Shown here: positions 17,892 to 28,116 of the stretch, piece by piece
Layout of the letters: every line of letters begins with the position of its first letter
How positions within the stretch are numbered: the stretch's first letter is position 1
Source: Cytophagaceae bacterium
GTDB lineage: Bacteria > Bacteroidota > Bacteroidia > Cytophagales > Spirosomataceae
Length of the DNA stretch: 64,000 nt
Assembly: GCA_947460975.1 (NCBI GenBank)
Contig: CANHGO010000003.1
Location: forward strand, 112,517 to 176,516
Reading direction: 5' to 3'
Notes under the pieces: generated by a model
Told to the model about the DNA's origin: nothing
What the model saw: the letters and a program-made list of their open reading frames with translations, nothing else
Databases searched by the model: none
Program-made: the position numbers and the translations under genes

Positions 17892-19418
17892 CTATTTTAT
17901 TTCAGCGATGGATTTGCGCATAATTCTAGTCCAAATCTCGTAGCCTTTTTCATTAAAATGAAGTTTATCATCGATATGTAATTGGGGTTGATATTTTCCA
18001 TCAGCACCTAACAGAGCGCTCGCCGTTTCGACAAAATACATGTTGGGTTTAGTGGAGCTGTAATTTTTTATCAGCTCATTGGTCTCCTGAATTTTATCCC
18101 AAACGGCCCAACGGCGTTCATTGGGGGAAATCGCAATGTAATAAATGGGGGTATTCGGGAATTTTGAACGAAGTAATTTTACGACATATTTATAGGTTTC
18201 AAGAATTTGGAGTGGGCTTTTATCTTGCTTGCTCACCGACAAATCATTGCTTCCAGAATACATATAAATAGCTTTTAAGGAATGATTAAAAGCGATTCTT
18301 GGAATGTAATAAGCCATTTCACTGATGTTTGATCCCCCAAATCCATGGTGAATAATTTCAGCTGGGCCCAAATCTTTTTTAATGGTTTTCCATAATCGTA
18401 TGAATGAGCTGCCCGTAAATAATAGGGCATTAGAAGAGTAATTTGTTTTTGAATCTTCTATTTCATGCGCTTTTATCTCTTTTTCAAACCGAGTAATATT
18501 GGGCGTTGTTTTAGAGCGATTGACCAGGGCATAAAGCCATTCGCCAACTTCCTGCAGCGAAGAAAGGATGGCGGGCTTATTGTTGTCTAAGGTGTGACCT
18601 AAATTTTCGGATAATTTGACACCCGTGGGCACCCCTTGGTTTAAGGCTCTTTCAAAAATAATTTGGCTTCCATATTTAAAATTATGGTAGGCAAAAGAGG
18701 AATCAAAAGGAACTGTTTTATCTGCCGTTCCATGGACATTGAATACGGGAACGTCTCCCGTATTTAGCCAGTTAAAATTGACCATCGCCCCCCAGAAATT
18801 AACCACTCCATGTATTTTAGACGAAAATCCTTCGTTGCCCGAAGTCCCTTCCATGCTGCCATTTTTTGCCAAATCGATGTAAGCGGGAACTTCTTTTTGA
18901 TCCAAATAGGCCAAGTGCAAAGCGGTCATCGCGCCGGCAGATCCACCAGCAATGTAAATTTTACTTGTATCGATGCCGTAATTTTCCGCATTTTTTCTAA
19001 AAAATCGAACCGCTGCTTTCGCATCTTGAACGGCACGAATCATGGCCTCAAAATAGGATACGTCTGATTTAGGTTCTGCAATTCCTAATCGGTAATTGAT
19101 GGACCCCACCACAAACCCTCTATGACTTAGATTTTCCGAAACGACTCTCGAGTAGCCAGTTCGTTTATCGCCATTCACAAAACCGCCCCCATGGACAAAA
19201 ACGACTAATGGGCGTTTTTTCAACGTGTCATTTTTAGGAGAGTAGACATCCAGGGAATGCTTCTCTATTTCATTTTTAATATTGACCGATTGGCCATATG
19301 GAATATTCAATAAGGTATCAATAGCTTCAAAAACGATATTTTTATAACGCTTTTGGCCTTGGCTAAAGCTAGAAAAGGAGATAAAAACAAGAATTAAGGG
19401 GAAGTATATTTTTTTCAT
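17892..19418 (-). CDS. Two-domain esterase: alpha/beta hydrolase fused to SGNH/GDSL-type hydrolase
   Basis: N-terminal LVVFVHGGGFVNGDKR and IYIAGGSAGAMTALHLAY (HGGG oxyanion hole, GxSAG); C-terminal LLFTGSSFIRLWKT, HHGFGGSNISEM, YSGSNDLS, LHFNEKGYEIW (SGNH-like blocks). Confidence 0.85.
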   Translation of the reverse strand: MKKIYFPLILVFISFSSFSQGQKRYKNIVFEAIDTLLNIPYGQSVNIKNEIEKHSLDVYSPKNDTLKKRPLVVFVHGGGFVNGDKRTGYSRVVSENLSHRGFVVGSINYRLGIAEPKSDVSYFEAMIRAVQDAKAAVRFFRKNAENYGIDTSKIYIAGGSAGAMTALHLAYLDQKEVPAYIDLAKNGSMEGTSGNEGFSSKIHGVVNFWGAMVNFNWLNTGDVPVFNVHGTADKTVPFDSSFAYHNFKYGSQIIFERALNQGVPTGVKLSENLGHTLDNNKPAILSSLQEVGEWLYALVNRSKTTPNITRFEKEIKAHEIEDSKTNYSSNALLFTGSSFIRLWKTIKKDLGPAEIIHHGFGGSNISEMAYYIPRIAFNHSLKAIYMYSGSNDLSVSKQDKSPLQILETYKYVVKLLRSKFPNTPIYYIAISPNERRWAVWDKIQETNELIKNYSSTKPNMYFVETASALLGADGKYQPQLHIDDKLHFNEKGYEIWTRIMRKSIAEIK

Positions 19419-19510
19419 AGTGGAGGTAAATTTAATATAAGAAATTCGAATAAATTGGGGTATTCTTATTTTGTTTTTATTTGGGTATTTTTGTCGTATA
19501 ATTTTTTCTT

Positions 19511-20677
19511 TTGAAAAACCGCATCCTTCTTTTTGATACGATTACGGACGGGCATCACCCCGACTATCTCATTCATGTAATTGGGTTTTATAGTGGGAAT
19601 AAGGATGTTGAATTATATGTGTCAACGGGCGAATCTTTTAAGTCGCAATTTGATGAAAGGCAGAAAACAGAGGCTAATCCCTGGGGAAATAACGTGACAT
19701 TTCTCGGCATCCCAACCGATCAATTAAACTCCATCCATTCAAAACCCATTTATTTGCGTTCCATCATTGAATGGAATTTGCTGGTTGAAACAGCTAAGGA
19801 AATAAACGCGAGCCAAGTTTTGTTGATGTATTTCGATTATTATCAACTCGGCATATTGATCGGAAAAAAAGCTCCATGTGCCGTTTCAGCCATCTATTTC
19901 CGGCCCAATTTTTCAGAAAATGACCATGGGATTTATCCTCAAATAAAAAAGTGGATGCTTTCCAAAGTCCTAAATAGCGGGCAAATTCAAAACTTATTTT
20001 GTTTGGTTCATGCATTGGTTCCGTATATGGAAGCGCAAAAAACGCAGACCCGTATTGTCCCCATTTGTGACCCGGTAAAACAGTTTGAAGTCGCAAGTCC
20101 TGAGGTTGCCGAGTTTAGAAATAAATTCAAAATCCCGACAGATAAAAAGATATTCTTAAACTTTGGATACCTGGACGACCGAAAAGGTATGGAGGTATTT
20201 ATCGACGCATGTGCGACCCTAGCCAAAGATGAGCTTGCTAAAATTTGTTTAATGCTCGCAGGTCCCGTACCTGAATATTACAAGAACATAATAGAAGCTA
20301 AACTAGCCCAGGTCCCAGCACTTGAAGTCATTCGCTGCTATGGATATTTACCTGCGCGCGAAGTCCAAATTTCTTTTGAAATAAGTGATGTGGTGCTAAT
20401 CTTATACCAAGATTTCCTGAATATGAGCTCTGTGTTGATTCGGGCGGTTATGGCAAATAAGCCAACTTTCGCGACCCAAACTGGGATGATCGGTGCTTTG
20501 GTGTCGAGTAATAATTTGGGTCTTACTGTGGATGCAACTTCTGTGATTGAGGTTTCGAACGAATTAAATGCAATAATTCAACATGGAATTTCCTATTCTG
20601 AAGACAATTTAAAGCAGCTCGCGGAGGAAAACTCACTGTATTCTTTTTTGTCAACCATCGATCAGGCCATTCGCTAG
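19511..20677 (+). CDS. Glycosyltransferase (GT4-like)
   Basis: 388 aa, TTG start; KIFLNFGYLDDRKGMEVFIDACATLAKDELAKICLMLAGPVPEYYKN; LEVIRCYGYLPAREVQISFEISDVVLILYQDF. Confidence 0.75.
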   Translation: MKNRILLFDTITDGHHPDYLIHVIGFYSGNKDVELYVSTGESFKSQFDERQKTEANPWGNNVTFLGIPTDQLNSIHSKPIYLRSIIEWNLLVETAKEINASQVLLMYFDYYQLGILIGKKAPCAVSAIYFRPNFSENDHGIYPQIKKWMLSKVLNSGQIQNLFCLVHALVPYMEAQKTQTRIVPICDPVKQFEVASPEVAEFRNKFKIPTDKKIFLNFGYLDDRKGMEVFIDACATLAKDELAKICLMLAGPVPEYYKNIIEAKLAQVPALEVIRCYGYLPAREVQISFEISDVVLILYQDFLNMSSVLIRAVMANKPTFATQTGMIGALVSSNNLGLTVDATSVIEVSNELNAIIQHGISYSEDNLKQLAEENSLYSFLSTIDQAIR

Positions 20678-21804
20678 AGCGGGATGTATTGAATGTGATT
20701 TTTTAAGCTTTTTAAAAGACTTTTGGTCCGTTCGGGTCTCGCATCCGTGATAAACACTTGGCCAAAATGATCCTGTGCCATCATTTCAATCAATCTCTGA
20801 ATTCTTCGGTCATCCAATTTGTCGAAAATATCATCCAATAATAACAAAGGTTTTCTGGGTTTTGCAGCCACAAGGGAGTCAAATTGGGCTAATTTCATCG
20901 CCACCACAAAACTTTTTTGTTGGCCTTGAGAACCGAATTTTTTAAGCGGGAAATTATTGATTTCAAAAGAAAATTCATCCCGATGAATTCCGATGGTACT
21001 TCGCTGCGCAGCTAAATCTTGTTGTTCCCCCGCTTTCAATGTCGCATCGAATTCCCCTGAAATAAAAGTTGATTCCAGCGTGATACTGACCTGCTCCCGA
21101 TCATCCGATAAAGCCGCATAATGCATTTGGAATTGCGGCAAAAAGCTAGCCAAAAATTCAATTCTTGCCTGATGAATTTGCTCTCCCAAAGTGACCATGG
21201 GTTCATGGTAAATGGCTAATTGCAAATGGTCCACTTGGCCCCTTTCTGCAAATTGTTTTAATAGAATATTTCGCTGCTGAACGACCCGATTATACCTCAA
21301 TAAGTTTTCTAAAAATCCCCGATCTAACTGTGACATCATGCCATCAAAAAACCGTCGCCGTTCTTCACTTCCCTCCCGAACTAAATCAGTATCGTGTGGA
21401 TCCATTAATACAATAGGGAAATTTCCAATATGATCCGCTAATCTTGGATACGGTTTTTGATCCCTCAGTAGTGATTTTTTATGTCCCCGTTGCACAGCAC
21501 AAGTGATTTGTGTTTCACTTTCAGGAATTCCAGATTCCAAATGTTTTTGGTAAATAAAACTTCCTTGAACCATAAAAAAGTCTTTTTCATGCTGAATACA
21601 AAGCGGATCTGCAATGCCTCTAGCACTCTTGGTCATGGACAAAAAATGAATTGCGTCAAGCAGATTCGTTTTTCCAATCCCATTTTCGCCCACAATGCAG
21701 TTTATTTCTGGAATGAAGTCAAATTGAGCCTCCTCATACGATTTAAATTGCTTGACCTGTAAAGATTTTAGGTACATGAACGAGGAATAAAATGGCTTAA
21801 ACAT
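20674..21804 (-). CDS. recF: DNA replication/repair protein RecF
   Basis: CIVGENGIGKTNLLDAIHFLSMTKS Walker A; FGSQGQQKSFVVAMKLAQF; PLLLLDDIFDKLDDRR Walker B. Confidence 0.93.
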   Translation of the reverse strand: MFKPFYSSFMYLKSLQVKQFKSYEEAQFDFIPEINCIVGENGIGKTNLLDAIHFLSMTKSARGIADPLCIQHEKDFFMVQGSFIYQKHLESGIPESETQITCAVQRGHKKSLLRDQKPYPRLADHIGNFPIVLMDPHDTDLVREGSEERRRFFDGMMSQLDRGFLENLLRYNRVVQQRNILLKQFAERGQVDHLQLAIYHEPMVTLGEQIHQARIEFLASFLPQFQMHYAALSDDREQVSITLESTFISGEFDATLKAGEQQDLAAQRSTIGIHRDEFSFEINNFPLKKFGSQGQQKSFVVAMKLAQFDSLVAAKPRKPLLLLDDIFDKLDDRRIQRLIEMMAQDHFGQVFITDARPERTKSLLKSLKNHIQYIPL

Positions 21805-21938
21805 GTAAAAATAAAGAATTTAATGTGATTTTTTGGAAGGAATCGAGGGAATTTGAAGCAATTTTTGGCAGCTACGTTGTTTTGTTTTAATTTCGCATGA
21901 TTAATAGGACTCGGGATTTTCCAACAGCCCTATTTTAA

Positions 21939-22964
21939 ATGAATCAATATTCGATGGCAAAGAAAGACACACAAGCACCTAAGTATTCCAAAGAGACCTA
22001 CACCTATTGGTATGAATCAATGCAGTTGCAACGCAAGTTTGAAGAGAAATGCGGCCAATTGTATGGAATGCAAAAAATTAAAGGTTTTTGTCACTTATAT
22101 ATAGGCCAAGAAGCTTGTTCTTCAGGGTCAAAATCGGCTTTAATCGAAGGCGATAAGTACATCACAGCGTACCGAGATCATGGTATCCCATTGGCTTTAG
22201 GAACTTCTCCTAACGTCATCATGGCGGAACTTTATGGTAAAATCACTGGAGCCTCAAAAGGCAAAGGAGGTTCTATGCATATTTTTGATAAAAGCGTTGG
22301 ATTTGTAGGAGGTCATGGAATTGTAGGCGCCCAAATACCTTTAGGAGCTGGATTAGCCTTTGCAGAAAAATACAAGAAAACAGGAAACCTTTCGATTTGT
22401 TATTTTGGGGATGGTGCGGTACGTCAAGGTGCTTTGCACGAAACATTCAACATGGCCATGCTCTGGAAATTGCCTGTGATATTCGTGGTTGAAAACAATG
22501 GTTACGCGATGGGAACTTCCGTTTCCAGAACGTCAAACGTAACCGATTTGTATACAATAGGCGAAGCATACGATATGCCTTCTGAACCGGTGGATGCCAT
22601 GAATGTTGAGTTAGTTCACGAAGCAGTGTCAAGAGCAGCTGCTCGTGCGCGTGCTGGTGAAGGACCTACTTTTTTAGAGTTTAGAACCTACCGTTACCGT
22701 GGACACTCGATGTCGGATCCACAAAAATATCGTTCTAAAGACGAGGTGGAATCCTACAAGGATCGCGATCCCATCGAGCAGGTGAAGCATACGATCTTGA
22801 CAAATAATATTTTATCCCAAGCAGATTTAGATAAAATCGACGAAAAAATTAAAGTGCTTGTTCAAGAGTCTGTGGATTTTGCGGAGGTGTCTCCATTCCC
22901 TGATAAATCAGAGGCGTACAAGGACGTTTACGTAGAGGAGAATTATCCTTTTATTGAGGAATAA
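21939..22964 (+). CDS. pdhA: Pyruvate dehydrogenase E1 component subunit alpha
   Basis: GFCHLYIGQEA; GKGGSMHIFDKSVGFVGGHGIVGAQIPLGAGLAFAEKY; GDGAVRQGALHETFNMA; TYRYRGHSMSDPQKYRS. Confidence 0.92.
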   Translation: MNQYSMAKKDTQAPKYSKETYTYWYESMQLQRKFEEKCGQLYGMQKIKGFCHLYIGQEACSSGSKSALIEGDKYITAYRDHGIPLALGTSPNVIMAELYGKITGASKGKGGSMHIFDKSVGFVGGHGIVGAQIPLGAGLAFAEKYKKTGNLSICYFGDGAVRQGALHETFNMAMLWKLPVIFVVENNGYAMGTSVSRTSNVTDLYTIGEAYDMPSEPVDAMNVELVHEAVSRAAARARAGEGPTFLEFRTYRYRGHSMSDPQKYRSKDEVESYKDRDPIEQVKHTILTNNILSQADLDKIDEKIKVLVQESVDFAEVSPFPDKSEAYKDVYVEENYPFIEE

Positions 22965-22971
22965 AATTTCA

Positions 22972-23001
22972 AATGGGTTAGGGCTAAAATCTTAACCCAT
23001 T
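22972..23001. terminator. Bidirectional terminator-like hairpin between pdhA and uvrB
   Basis: ATGGGTTA-N12-TAACCCAT followed by T-rich sequence. Confidence 0.55.
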
Positions 23002-25023
23002 TTATTTTAAGGCCATTTTTTCGATGGCATTCATTTCGTCTCTCAATTTAGCGGCTAATGGGAAATCCAATTCTCTCGCTGCTTTTTCCATCTCTTTGCG
23101 GACGTTTTCCAATTGCTTGCCTAATTCCTTCTTAGACATGTATTGAAGAAGTGGATCTGCCACTTGCAAACGCTCTTCCGGGCTAAGTCCGTATGATTTG
23201 GTAGGCCTAGTCATCCGATCGGCAATGGAAGTTTGCTCCATAATTTCCTCATGACTTCGCCAAATGGTTTTTGGGGTTATCCCATGTTCCTCATTATAAG
23301 CCATTTGAATGGCTCTTCTCCGATTGGTTTCCGAAATCGCATTGGTCATCGAGCCCGTCATTCGGTCCGCATACATGAGTACTTTCCCATTTTCATTTCT
23401 GGCTGCCCGACCGATCGTTTGAATTAAGGACCTAATGTCACGTAGGAACCCTTCTTTATCGGCATCCATAATAGCAACCAACGAAACTTCCGGTAAATCT
23501 AGGCCCTCGCGAAGTAAGTTGACCCCCACTAATACGTCAAAAACGCCAAGCCTTAACTCCCTCAATATTTCAACCCGCTCTAGCGATTTGATTTCTGAAT
23601 GTATATAGCGGCATTTAATCCCCACTCGGTCTAAGTATTTCGATAATTCCTCCGCCATTCGTTTGGTTAGGGTAGTTATCAACACCCGCTCCTGACTTTT
23701 TATCCGGCCATGAATCTCGTCCAACAAATCGTCGATTTGATTTTTCGTTGGCCTTACTTCAATCAAAGGATCCAAAAGGCCTGTTGGCCTAATGACTTGC
23801 TCCACCACCACGCCCTCTGAACGCCTCAACTCATAATCGGAAGGCGTCGCAGAAACAAAAATGGTTTGGCCGATGACGTCTTCAAATTCCTGAAAAGTTA
23901 ATGGCCGATTGTCCATCGCGGACGGCAACCTAAATCCATATTCGACCAAGGATTCTTTTCTAGACCGGTCGCCACCCCACATGGCTCTGATTTGCGGCAT
24001 CGTGGCATGACTTTCGTCGACGACCATCAGGAAATCATCAGGGAAAAAGTCTAATAAGCAAAAGGGTCTTTGGCCCGGTTTTCTTTGATCAAAATAGCGG
24101 GAATAATTTTCGATGCCTGAGCAATAACCCAATTCTCGCATCATCTCCAAATCAAATTCCGTCCGCTGCTTAATTCGCTCTGCTTCCGTTAGTCGGCCCT
24201 CTTTACCAAAATAGGAAATCTGCTTGACCAAATCTTCTTGGATAAATGAAATGGCTTGATTCAATGTCTCTCTACCCGTCACAAATAAATTCGCTGGGAA
24301 AATAGCAATCAACGTTTCGGTGGAAATTTTCTTTCCCGTCCATGGATCTATCCGATGGATTTGTTCAATCTCATCGCCAAAAAAGATGATCCGATACCCG
24401 AAATCTGCATAGGCTAAAAATATATCTACGGTATCACCTTTGACCCTAAAAGTTCCCCTCAAAAATTCGCCTTCTGTACGTGCGTACAAAATCTCCACTA
24501 AGCGAAACAAAAACTGATTTCTGGAAATTACTTCCCCCACGCCTATGCGTAAAATCGAATTCCGGTATTCATCAGGATTTCCCATGCCATAAATACAAGA
24601 GACCGAAGCGACTACGATAATGTCTCTTCGGCCAGACATCAACGAGGACGTTGTGGCGAGACGTAATTTCTCAATTTCTTGATTGATCGATAAGTCTTTT
24701 TCTATGTAAGTCCCGGTGGAGGCAATAAACGCTTCGGGTTGGTAATAGTCGTAATAGGAGATAAAATATTCGACCGCATTTTCAGGAAAAAAGGACTTGA
24801 ATTCCCCATACAATTGGGCTGCCAAGGTTTTATTATGGCTTAAAATTAACGTGGGTCTATTGATTTGCTGAATTACGTTTGCAATGGTAAACGTCTTGCC
24901 TGATCCTGTGACGCCCAGCAATGTTTGCGCTTGTTCATTATTGGCAATTCCTTCTACTAATTGGCGTATAGCGGTGGGTTGATCGCCGGTAGGACTATAA
25001 GCAGAAGTGAGTTTGAAATCCAT
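23002..25023 (-). CDS. uvrB: Excinuclease ABC subunit B
   Basis: TLLGVTGSGKTFTIANVI; YFISYYDYYQPEAFIASTGTYIEKD; GVNLLREGLDLPEVSLVAIMDADKEGFLR; C-terminal UVR motif. Confidence 0.97.
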   Translation of the reverse strand: MDFKLTSAYSPTGDQPTAIRQLVEGIANNEQAQTLLGVTGSGKTFTIANVIQQINRPTLILSHNKTLAAQLYGEFKSFFPENAVEYFISYYDYYQPEAFIASTGTYIEKDLSINQEIEKLRLATTSSLMSGRRDIIVVASVSCIYGMGNPDEYRNSILRIGVGEVISRNQFLFRLVEILYARTEGEFLRGTFRVKGDTVDIFLAYADFGYRIIFFGDEIEQIHRIDPWTGKKISTETLIAIFPANLFVTGRETLNQAISFIQEDLVKQISYFGKEGRLTEAERIKQRTEFDLEMMRELGYCSGIENYSRYFDQRKPGQRPFCLLDFFPDDFLMVVDESHATMPQIRAMWGGDRSRKESLVEYGFRLPSAMDNRPLTFQEFEDVIGQTIFVSATPSDYELRRSEGVVVEQVIRPTGLLDPLIEVRPTKNQIDDLLDEIHGRIKSQERVLITTLTKRMAEELSKYLDRVGIKCRYIHSEIKSLERVEILRELRLGVFDVLVGVNLLREGLDLPEVSLVAIMDADKEGFLRDIRSLIQTIGRAARNENGKVLMYADRMTGSMTNAISETNRRRAIQMAYNEEHGITPKTIWRSHEEIMEQTSIADRMTRPTKSYGLSPEERLQVADPLLQYMSKKELGKQLENVRKEMEKAARELDFPLAAKLRDEMNAIEKMALK

Positions 25024-25113
25024 GGAAAAATATTTGACGTTAAATTACGGAATTAAAATTTGTTGGGATAGGGATTAACTTTGATTCTATCTATTTTTGA
25101 TTCAAAATAATTT

Positions 25114-25983
25114 ATGATGCACAAACGATTTTTACTGACGGCCGGGATTTTTATCTCAATGTCTTTGGCTTGCCAGTCGGCTGAAGAGAAACTTCCTCTA
25201 AGCCAACAAGCTCCCGCGCCAATAGTTTCAGCGCCTAAGGTCTTTACTTTTACGGCAACGCCTATTTGGGCAGATGAATTTGACACACCGGGATTACCGG
25301 ATTCAAAAATTTGGTCTTATGATGTTGGAGGTTCTGGTTGGGGTAATAATGAATTGCAATATTACACGGAGGCCGACAAAGACAATGTGCATATCGAAAA
25401 TGGCTTGCTAACGATCGAAGCCAAAAAAGAAAATTTTGGAGGTAAGAATTACACTTCAGCGCGCATCGTTTCTAAGGGCAAAAAAGATTTTTTATATGGC
25501 AAGGTAGAGGTTCGCGCGAAAGTTCCTGTGGGTAGAGGCAATTGGCCTGCTATTTGGACCTTAGCGAGTCAGTCGGATTATGGTGGACAGTATTGGCCGG
25601 ACAATGGGGAAATTGATATCTTGGAACATGTGGGTTTTGACCCGACCGTGATGCATTTTTCGGTTCACACAAAAGCGTTTAATCATGTGATAGGAACGCA
25701 GAAAACGTCAACCACTAAAGTGGATGATTTTGATACCGCATTTCATGTGTATTCCATTGAGTGGACTCCTAAAACGATCCAAGCCTATATTGATGGGAAA
25801 CAATACTTTTATTTTGAGAATTCGGGCAAAGGTTGGGAAGAATGGCCATTTGACAAAAAGCAACACATCTTATTAAATCTAGCGATAGGTGGAAATTGGG
25901 GTGGCCAAAAGGGGGTTGACGATTCGATATTTCCTAATAAATTTGTTATTGACTATGTCCGTTTTTACGGCTTAAACCCATAA
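25114..25983 (+). CDS. GH16-family beta-glucanase-like lipoprotein
   Basis: GEIDILEHVG (ExDxxE catalytic motif); WADEFDTPGLPDSKIWSYDVGGSGWGNNELQYYT; lipobox-like SLAC. Confidence 0.9.
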   Translation: MMHKRFLLTAGIFISMSLACQSAEEKLPLSQQAPAPIVSAPKVFTFTATPIWADEFDTPGLPDSKIWSYDVGGSGWGNNELQYYTEADKDNVHIENGLLTIEAKKENFGGKNYTSARIVSKGKKDFLYGKVEVRAKVPVGRGNWPAIWTLASQSDYGGQYWPDNGEIDILEHVGFDPTVMHFSVHTKAFNHVIGTQKTSTTKVDDFDTAFHVYSIEWTPKTIQAYIDGKQYFYFENSGKGWEEWPFDKKQHILLNLAIGGNWGGQKGVDDSIFPNKFVIDYVRFYGLNP

Positions 25984-26772
25984 ATGATGCGATATCCAGA
26001 AGCGGCGGAGGCCTTTGATCGATTACTTTGTATGATGGATGACTTGAGGGAAAAATGCCCTTGGGATAAAAAACAAACGATGGATTCTTTGCGTCATTTG
26101 ACGATAGAGGAAACCTACGAATTATCTGAGGCGGTCCTTCAGGGCGATTTAAATGAAGTCAAGAAAGAGGTAGGCGATTTGTTTTTGCATCTAGTTTTTT
26201 ATGCGAAAATTGGTTCGGAGACGGGTGCTTTTGACGTCACTGATTCGTTGAATAGCTTATGTGAAAAATTGATTTCGCGCCACCCTCACATTTATGGGGA
26301 TGTGGTGGCTGAGACGGAAGAACAGGTGAAGGCCAATTGGGAAACATTAAAATTAAAGGAGGGGAACAAATCCGTTTTAGGCGGCGTGCCAAATTCCCTG
26401 CCGGCCTTAGTTAAGGCGATGCGCATTCAGGAAAAAGCTCGGGGCGCGGGATTTGATTGGGAGGAAAAGGAGCAGGTCTGGGAAAAAGTGGAGGAGGAAT
26501 TAGGGGAATTTAAGGAAACGTTTGTGGGTAAAGATTTATCCGAAGCGGATCGAAATGAAGCGGAAGGTGAATTGGGGGATCTTATTTTTAGTCTGGTCAA
26601 TTTTGCAAGGTTTATCGACCTAAATCCCGAAACGGCGGTGGAGCGAACGAACAGAAAATTTATTAAACGATTTCAGCACCTTGAAAAAAGAGCGGCCGAA
26701 ATGGGAAAAGCTTTGTCGGAAATGACCTTAGCTGAGATGGATGTGTATTGGGAGGAGGCAAAAAAATTATAA
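25984..26772 (+). CDS. mazG: Nucleoside triphosphate pyrophosphohydrolase MazG
   Basis: LREKCPWDKKQTMDSLRHLTIEETYELSEAV; EVGDLFLHLVFYAKI; GELGDLIFSLVNFARF. Confidence 0.95.
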   Translation: MMRYPEAAEAFDRLLCMMDDLREKCPWDKKQTMDSLRHLTIEETYELSEAVLQGDLNEVKKEVGDLFLHLVFYAKIGSETGAFDVTDSLNSLCEKLISRHPHIYGDVVAETEEQVKANWETLKLKEGNKSVLGGVPNSLPALVKAMRIQEKARGAGFDWEEKEQVWEKVEEELGEFKETFVGKDLSEADRNEAEGELGDLIFSLVNFARFIDLNPETAVERTNRKFIKRFQHLEKRAAEMGKALSEMTLAEMDVYWEEAKKL

Positions 26773-26773
26773 A

Positions 26774-26809
26774 ATAGGTTTAAGGGAATTTGATTTCCCT
26801 TAAACCTAT
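26774..26809 (-). terminator. Terminator of galM (minus-strand reading)
   Basis: ATAGGTTTAAGGGAA-loop-TTCCCTTAAACCTAT, followed on the minus strand by TTTATAATTTTTTT. Confidence 0.75.
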
Positions 26810-26815
26810 CATTGA

Positions 26816-27967
26816 TTACTGAACGAAAAACTTATAATTGGTTTTAGTAGTATAGCGATTTCCGGGTCTCAACACAGTGCTCGGGAAGCTTGGTTGGTTC
26901 GGAGAATCTGGATAGTGCTGGGTCTCAAGACAGAAACCTGATCTTTTTCCATAAACAGCTCCATTCTTTCCTTTTAGGTGTCCGTCCAGAAAGTTGCCCG
27001 TGTACAACTGAACTCCAGGTTCGGTGGTCGACGCTTCTAACGTACGGCCGGAAATGGGATCATGTGCGATGGCTACCACGGCAAATTGGCCTACTGGTTT
27101 GTCAAATGCAAAACAATGATCGTAACCACCCCCACGCTTAATTTGCTCATTTTCTGTTTGATCAATTCTGCTGCCAATCACTTGAGGCGTTAAAAAATCG
27201 AATGGCGTTCCTGCCACAGGAATTAAATCACCGGTCGGGATTAATAGATTATCTACAGCTACAAGTTTAGGAGCGTTTAATTGCAAGGTGTGACCCAACA
27301 CATTTTGCTTTCCATTTCCGCTTAAGTTGAAATAACTATGATTACACAGGTTGATCACCGTTGCTTTATCAGTCGTCGCAGAAAATTCAATCGACAATTC
27401 ATTTTTAGCTGTTAATATATACGATAAATGAACTGTTAAGTTTCCTGGAAATCCTTCTTCCATATCGGTGGATATATATTTTAAAACAAGTTTAGGTCCA
27501 TCTGCCGTTTCGCCTGATGAAATTACTTGCCAGACCTTTTTGTCAAATCCTTTTAAACCTCCATGTAGGGAATTTCCATTATTATTAAGAGGTAATTGGT
27601 ACCCAACACCATCTAGTGTAAATTTTCCTTTGGCAATTCTATTGCCATAACGGCCTACGGATGCACCAAAAAACGGGTTTTCTTTGATGTATTCATCTAA
27701 TGTTTCAAAACCTAACACCACATCTTCGACGATACCATTTTTATCGGGAGTTAAAATTTTAGTGATGATACCTCCATAATTCATGATTTGAACTTCCATT
27801 CCAGAAGCATTTTTCATGGTAAATAGGGTAACAGATTCTCCTGAAGGGGTTTTGCCAAAGGATTTGGACGAAATTGCTGCCATGGGTTTATTTGAATTTT
27901 GTGAAAAACTAAGGAAAGAAAAAAGAATGAAGGCCATTAGTAAGCCCAAAAGATTGATTTTTTTCAT
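26816..27967 (-). CDS. galM: Aldose 1-epimerase (galactose mutarotase)
   Basis: NYGGIITKILTPDKNG; FFGASVGRYGNRIAKGKFTLDG; NLCNHSYFNLSG; LETQHYPDSPNQPSFPSTVLRPG. Confidence 0.95.
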   Translation of the reverse strand: MKKINLLGLLMAFILFSFLSFSQNSNKPMAAISSKSFGKTPSGESVTLFTMKNASGMEVQIMNYGGIITKILTPDKNGIVEDVVLGFETLDEYIKENPFFGASVGRYGNRIAKGKFTLDGVGYQLPLNNNGNSLHGGLKGFDKKVWQVISSGETADGPKLVLKYISTDMEEGFPGNLTVHLSYILTAKNELSIEFSATTDKATVINLCNHSYFNLSGNGKQNVLGHTLQLNAPKLVAVDNLLIPTGDLIPVAGTPFDFLTPQVIGSRIDQTENEQIKRGGGYDHCFAFDKPVGQFAVVAIAHDPISGRTLEASTTEPGVQLYTGNFLDGHLKGKNGAVYGKRSGFCLETQHYPDSPNQPSFPSTVLRPGNRYTTKTNYKFFVQ

Positions 27968-28028
27968 GTTTGATAGGTCTTGAGAATTCGAATTTAAAGA
28001 AATTCATTGAATATGAAATATTTTTATT

Positions 28029-28036
28029 TATCTTTG
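28029..28036 (+). promoter_or_regulatory. Candidate -7 element upstream of rpsA
   Basis: TATCTTTG matches TAnnTTTG. Confidence 0.45.
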
Positions 28037-28116
28037 CACCCCGATTTAAAATTTAATTATACACTTAAGTTCAGCATGTTAGCCCGACGTGTTGATGTAA
28101 CCAGGGCAAAAAATTT

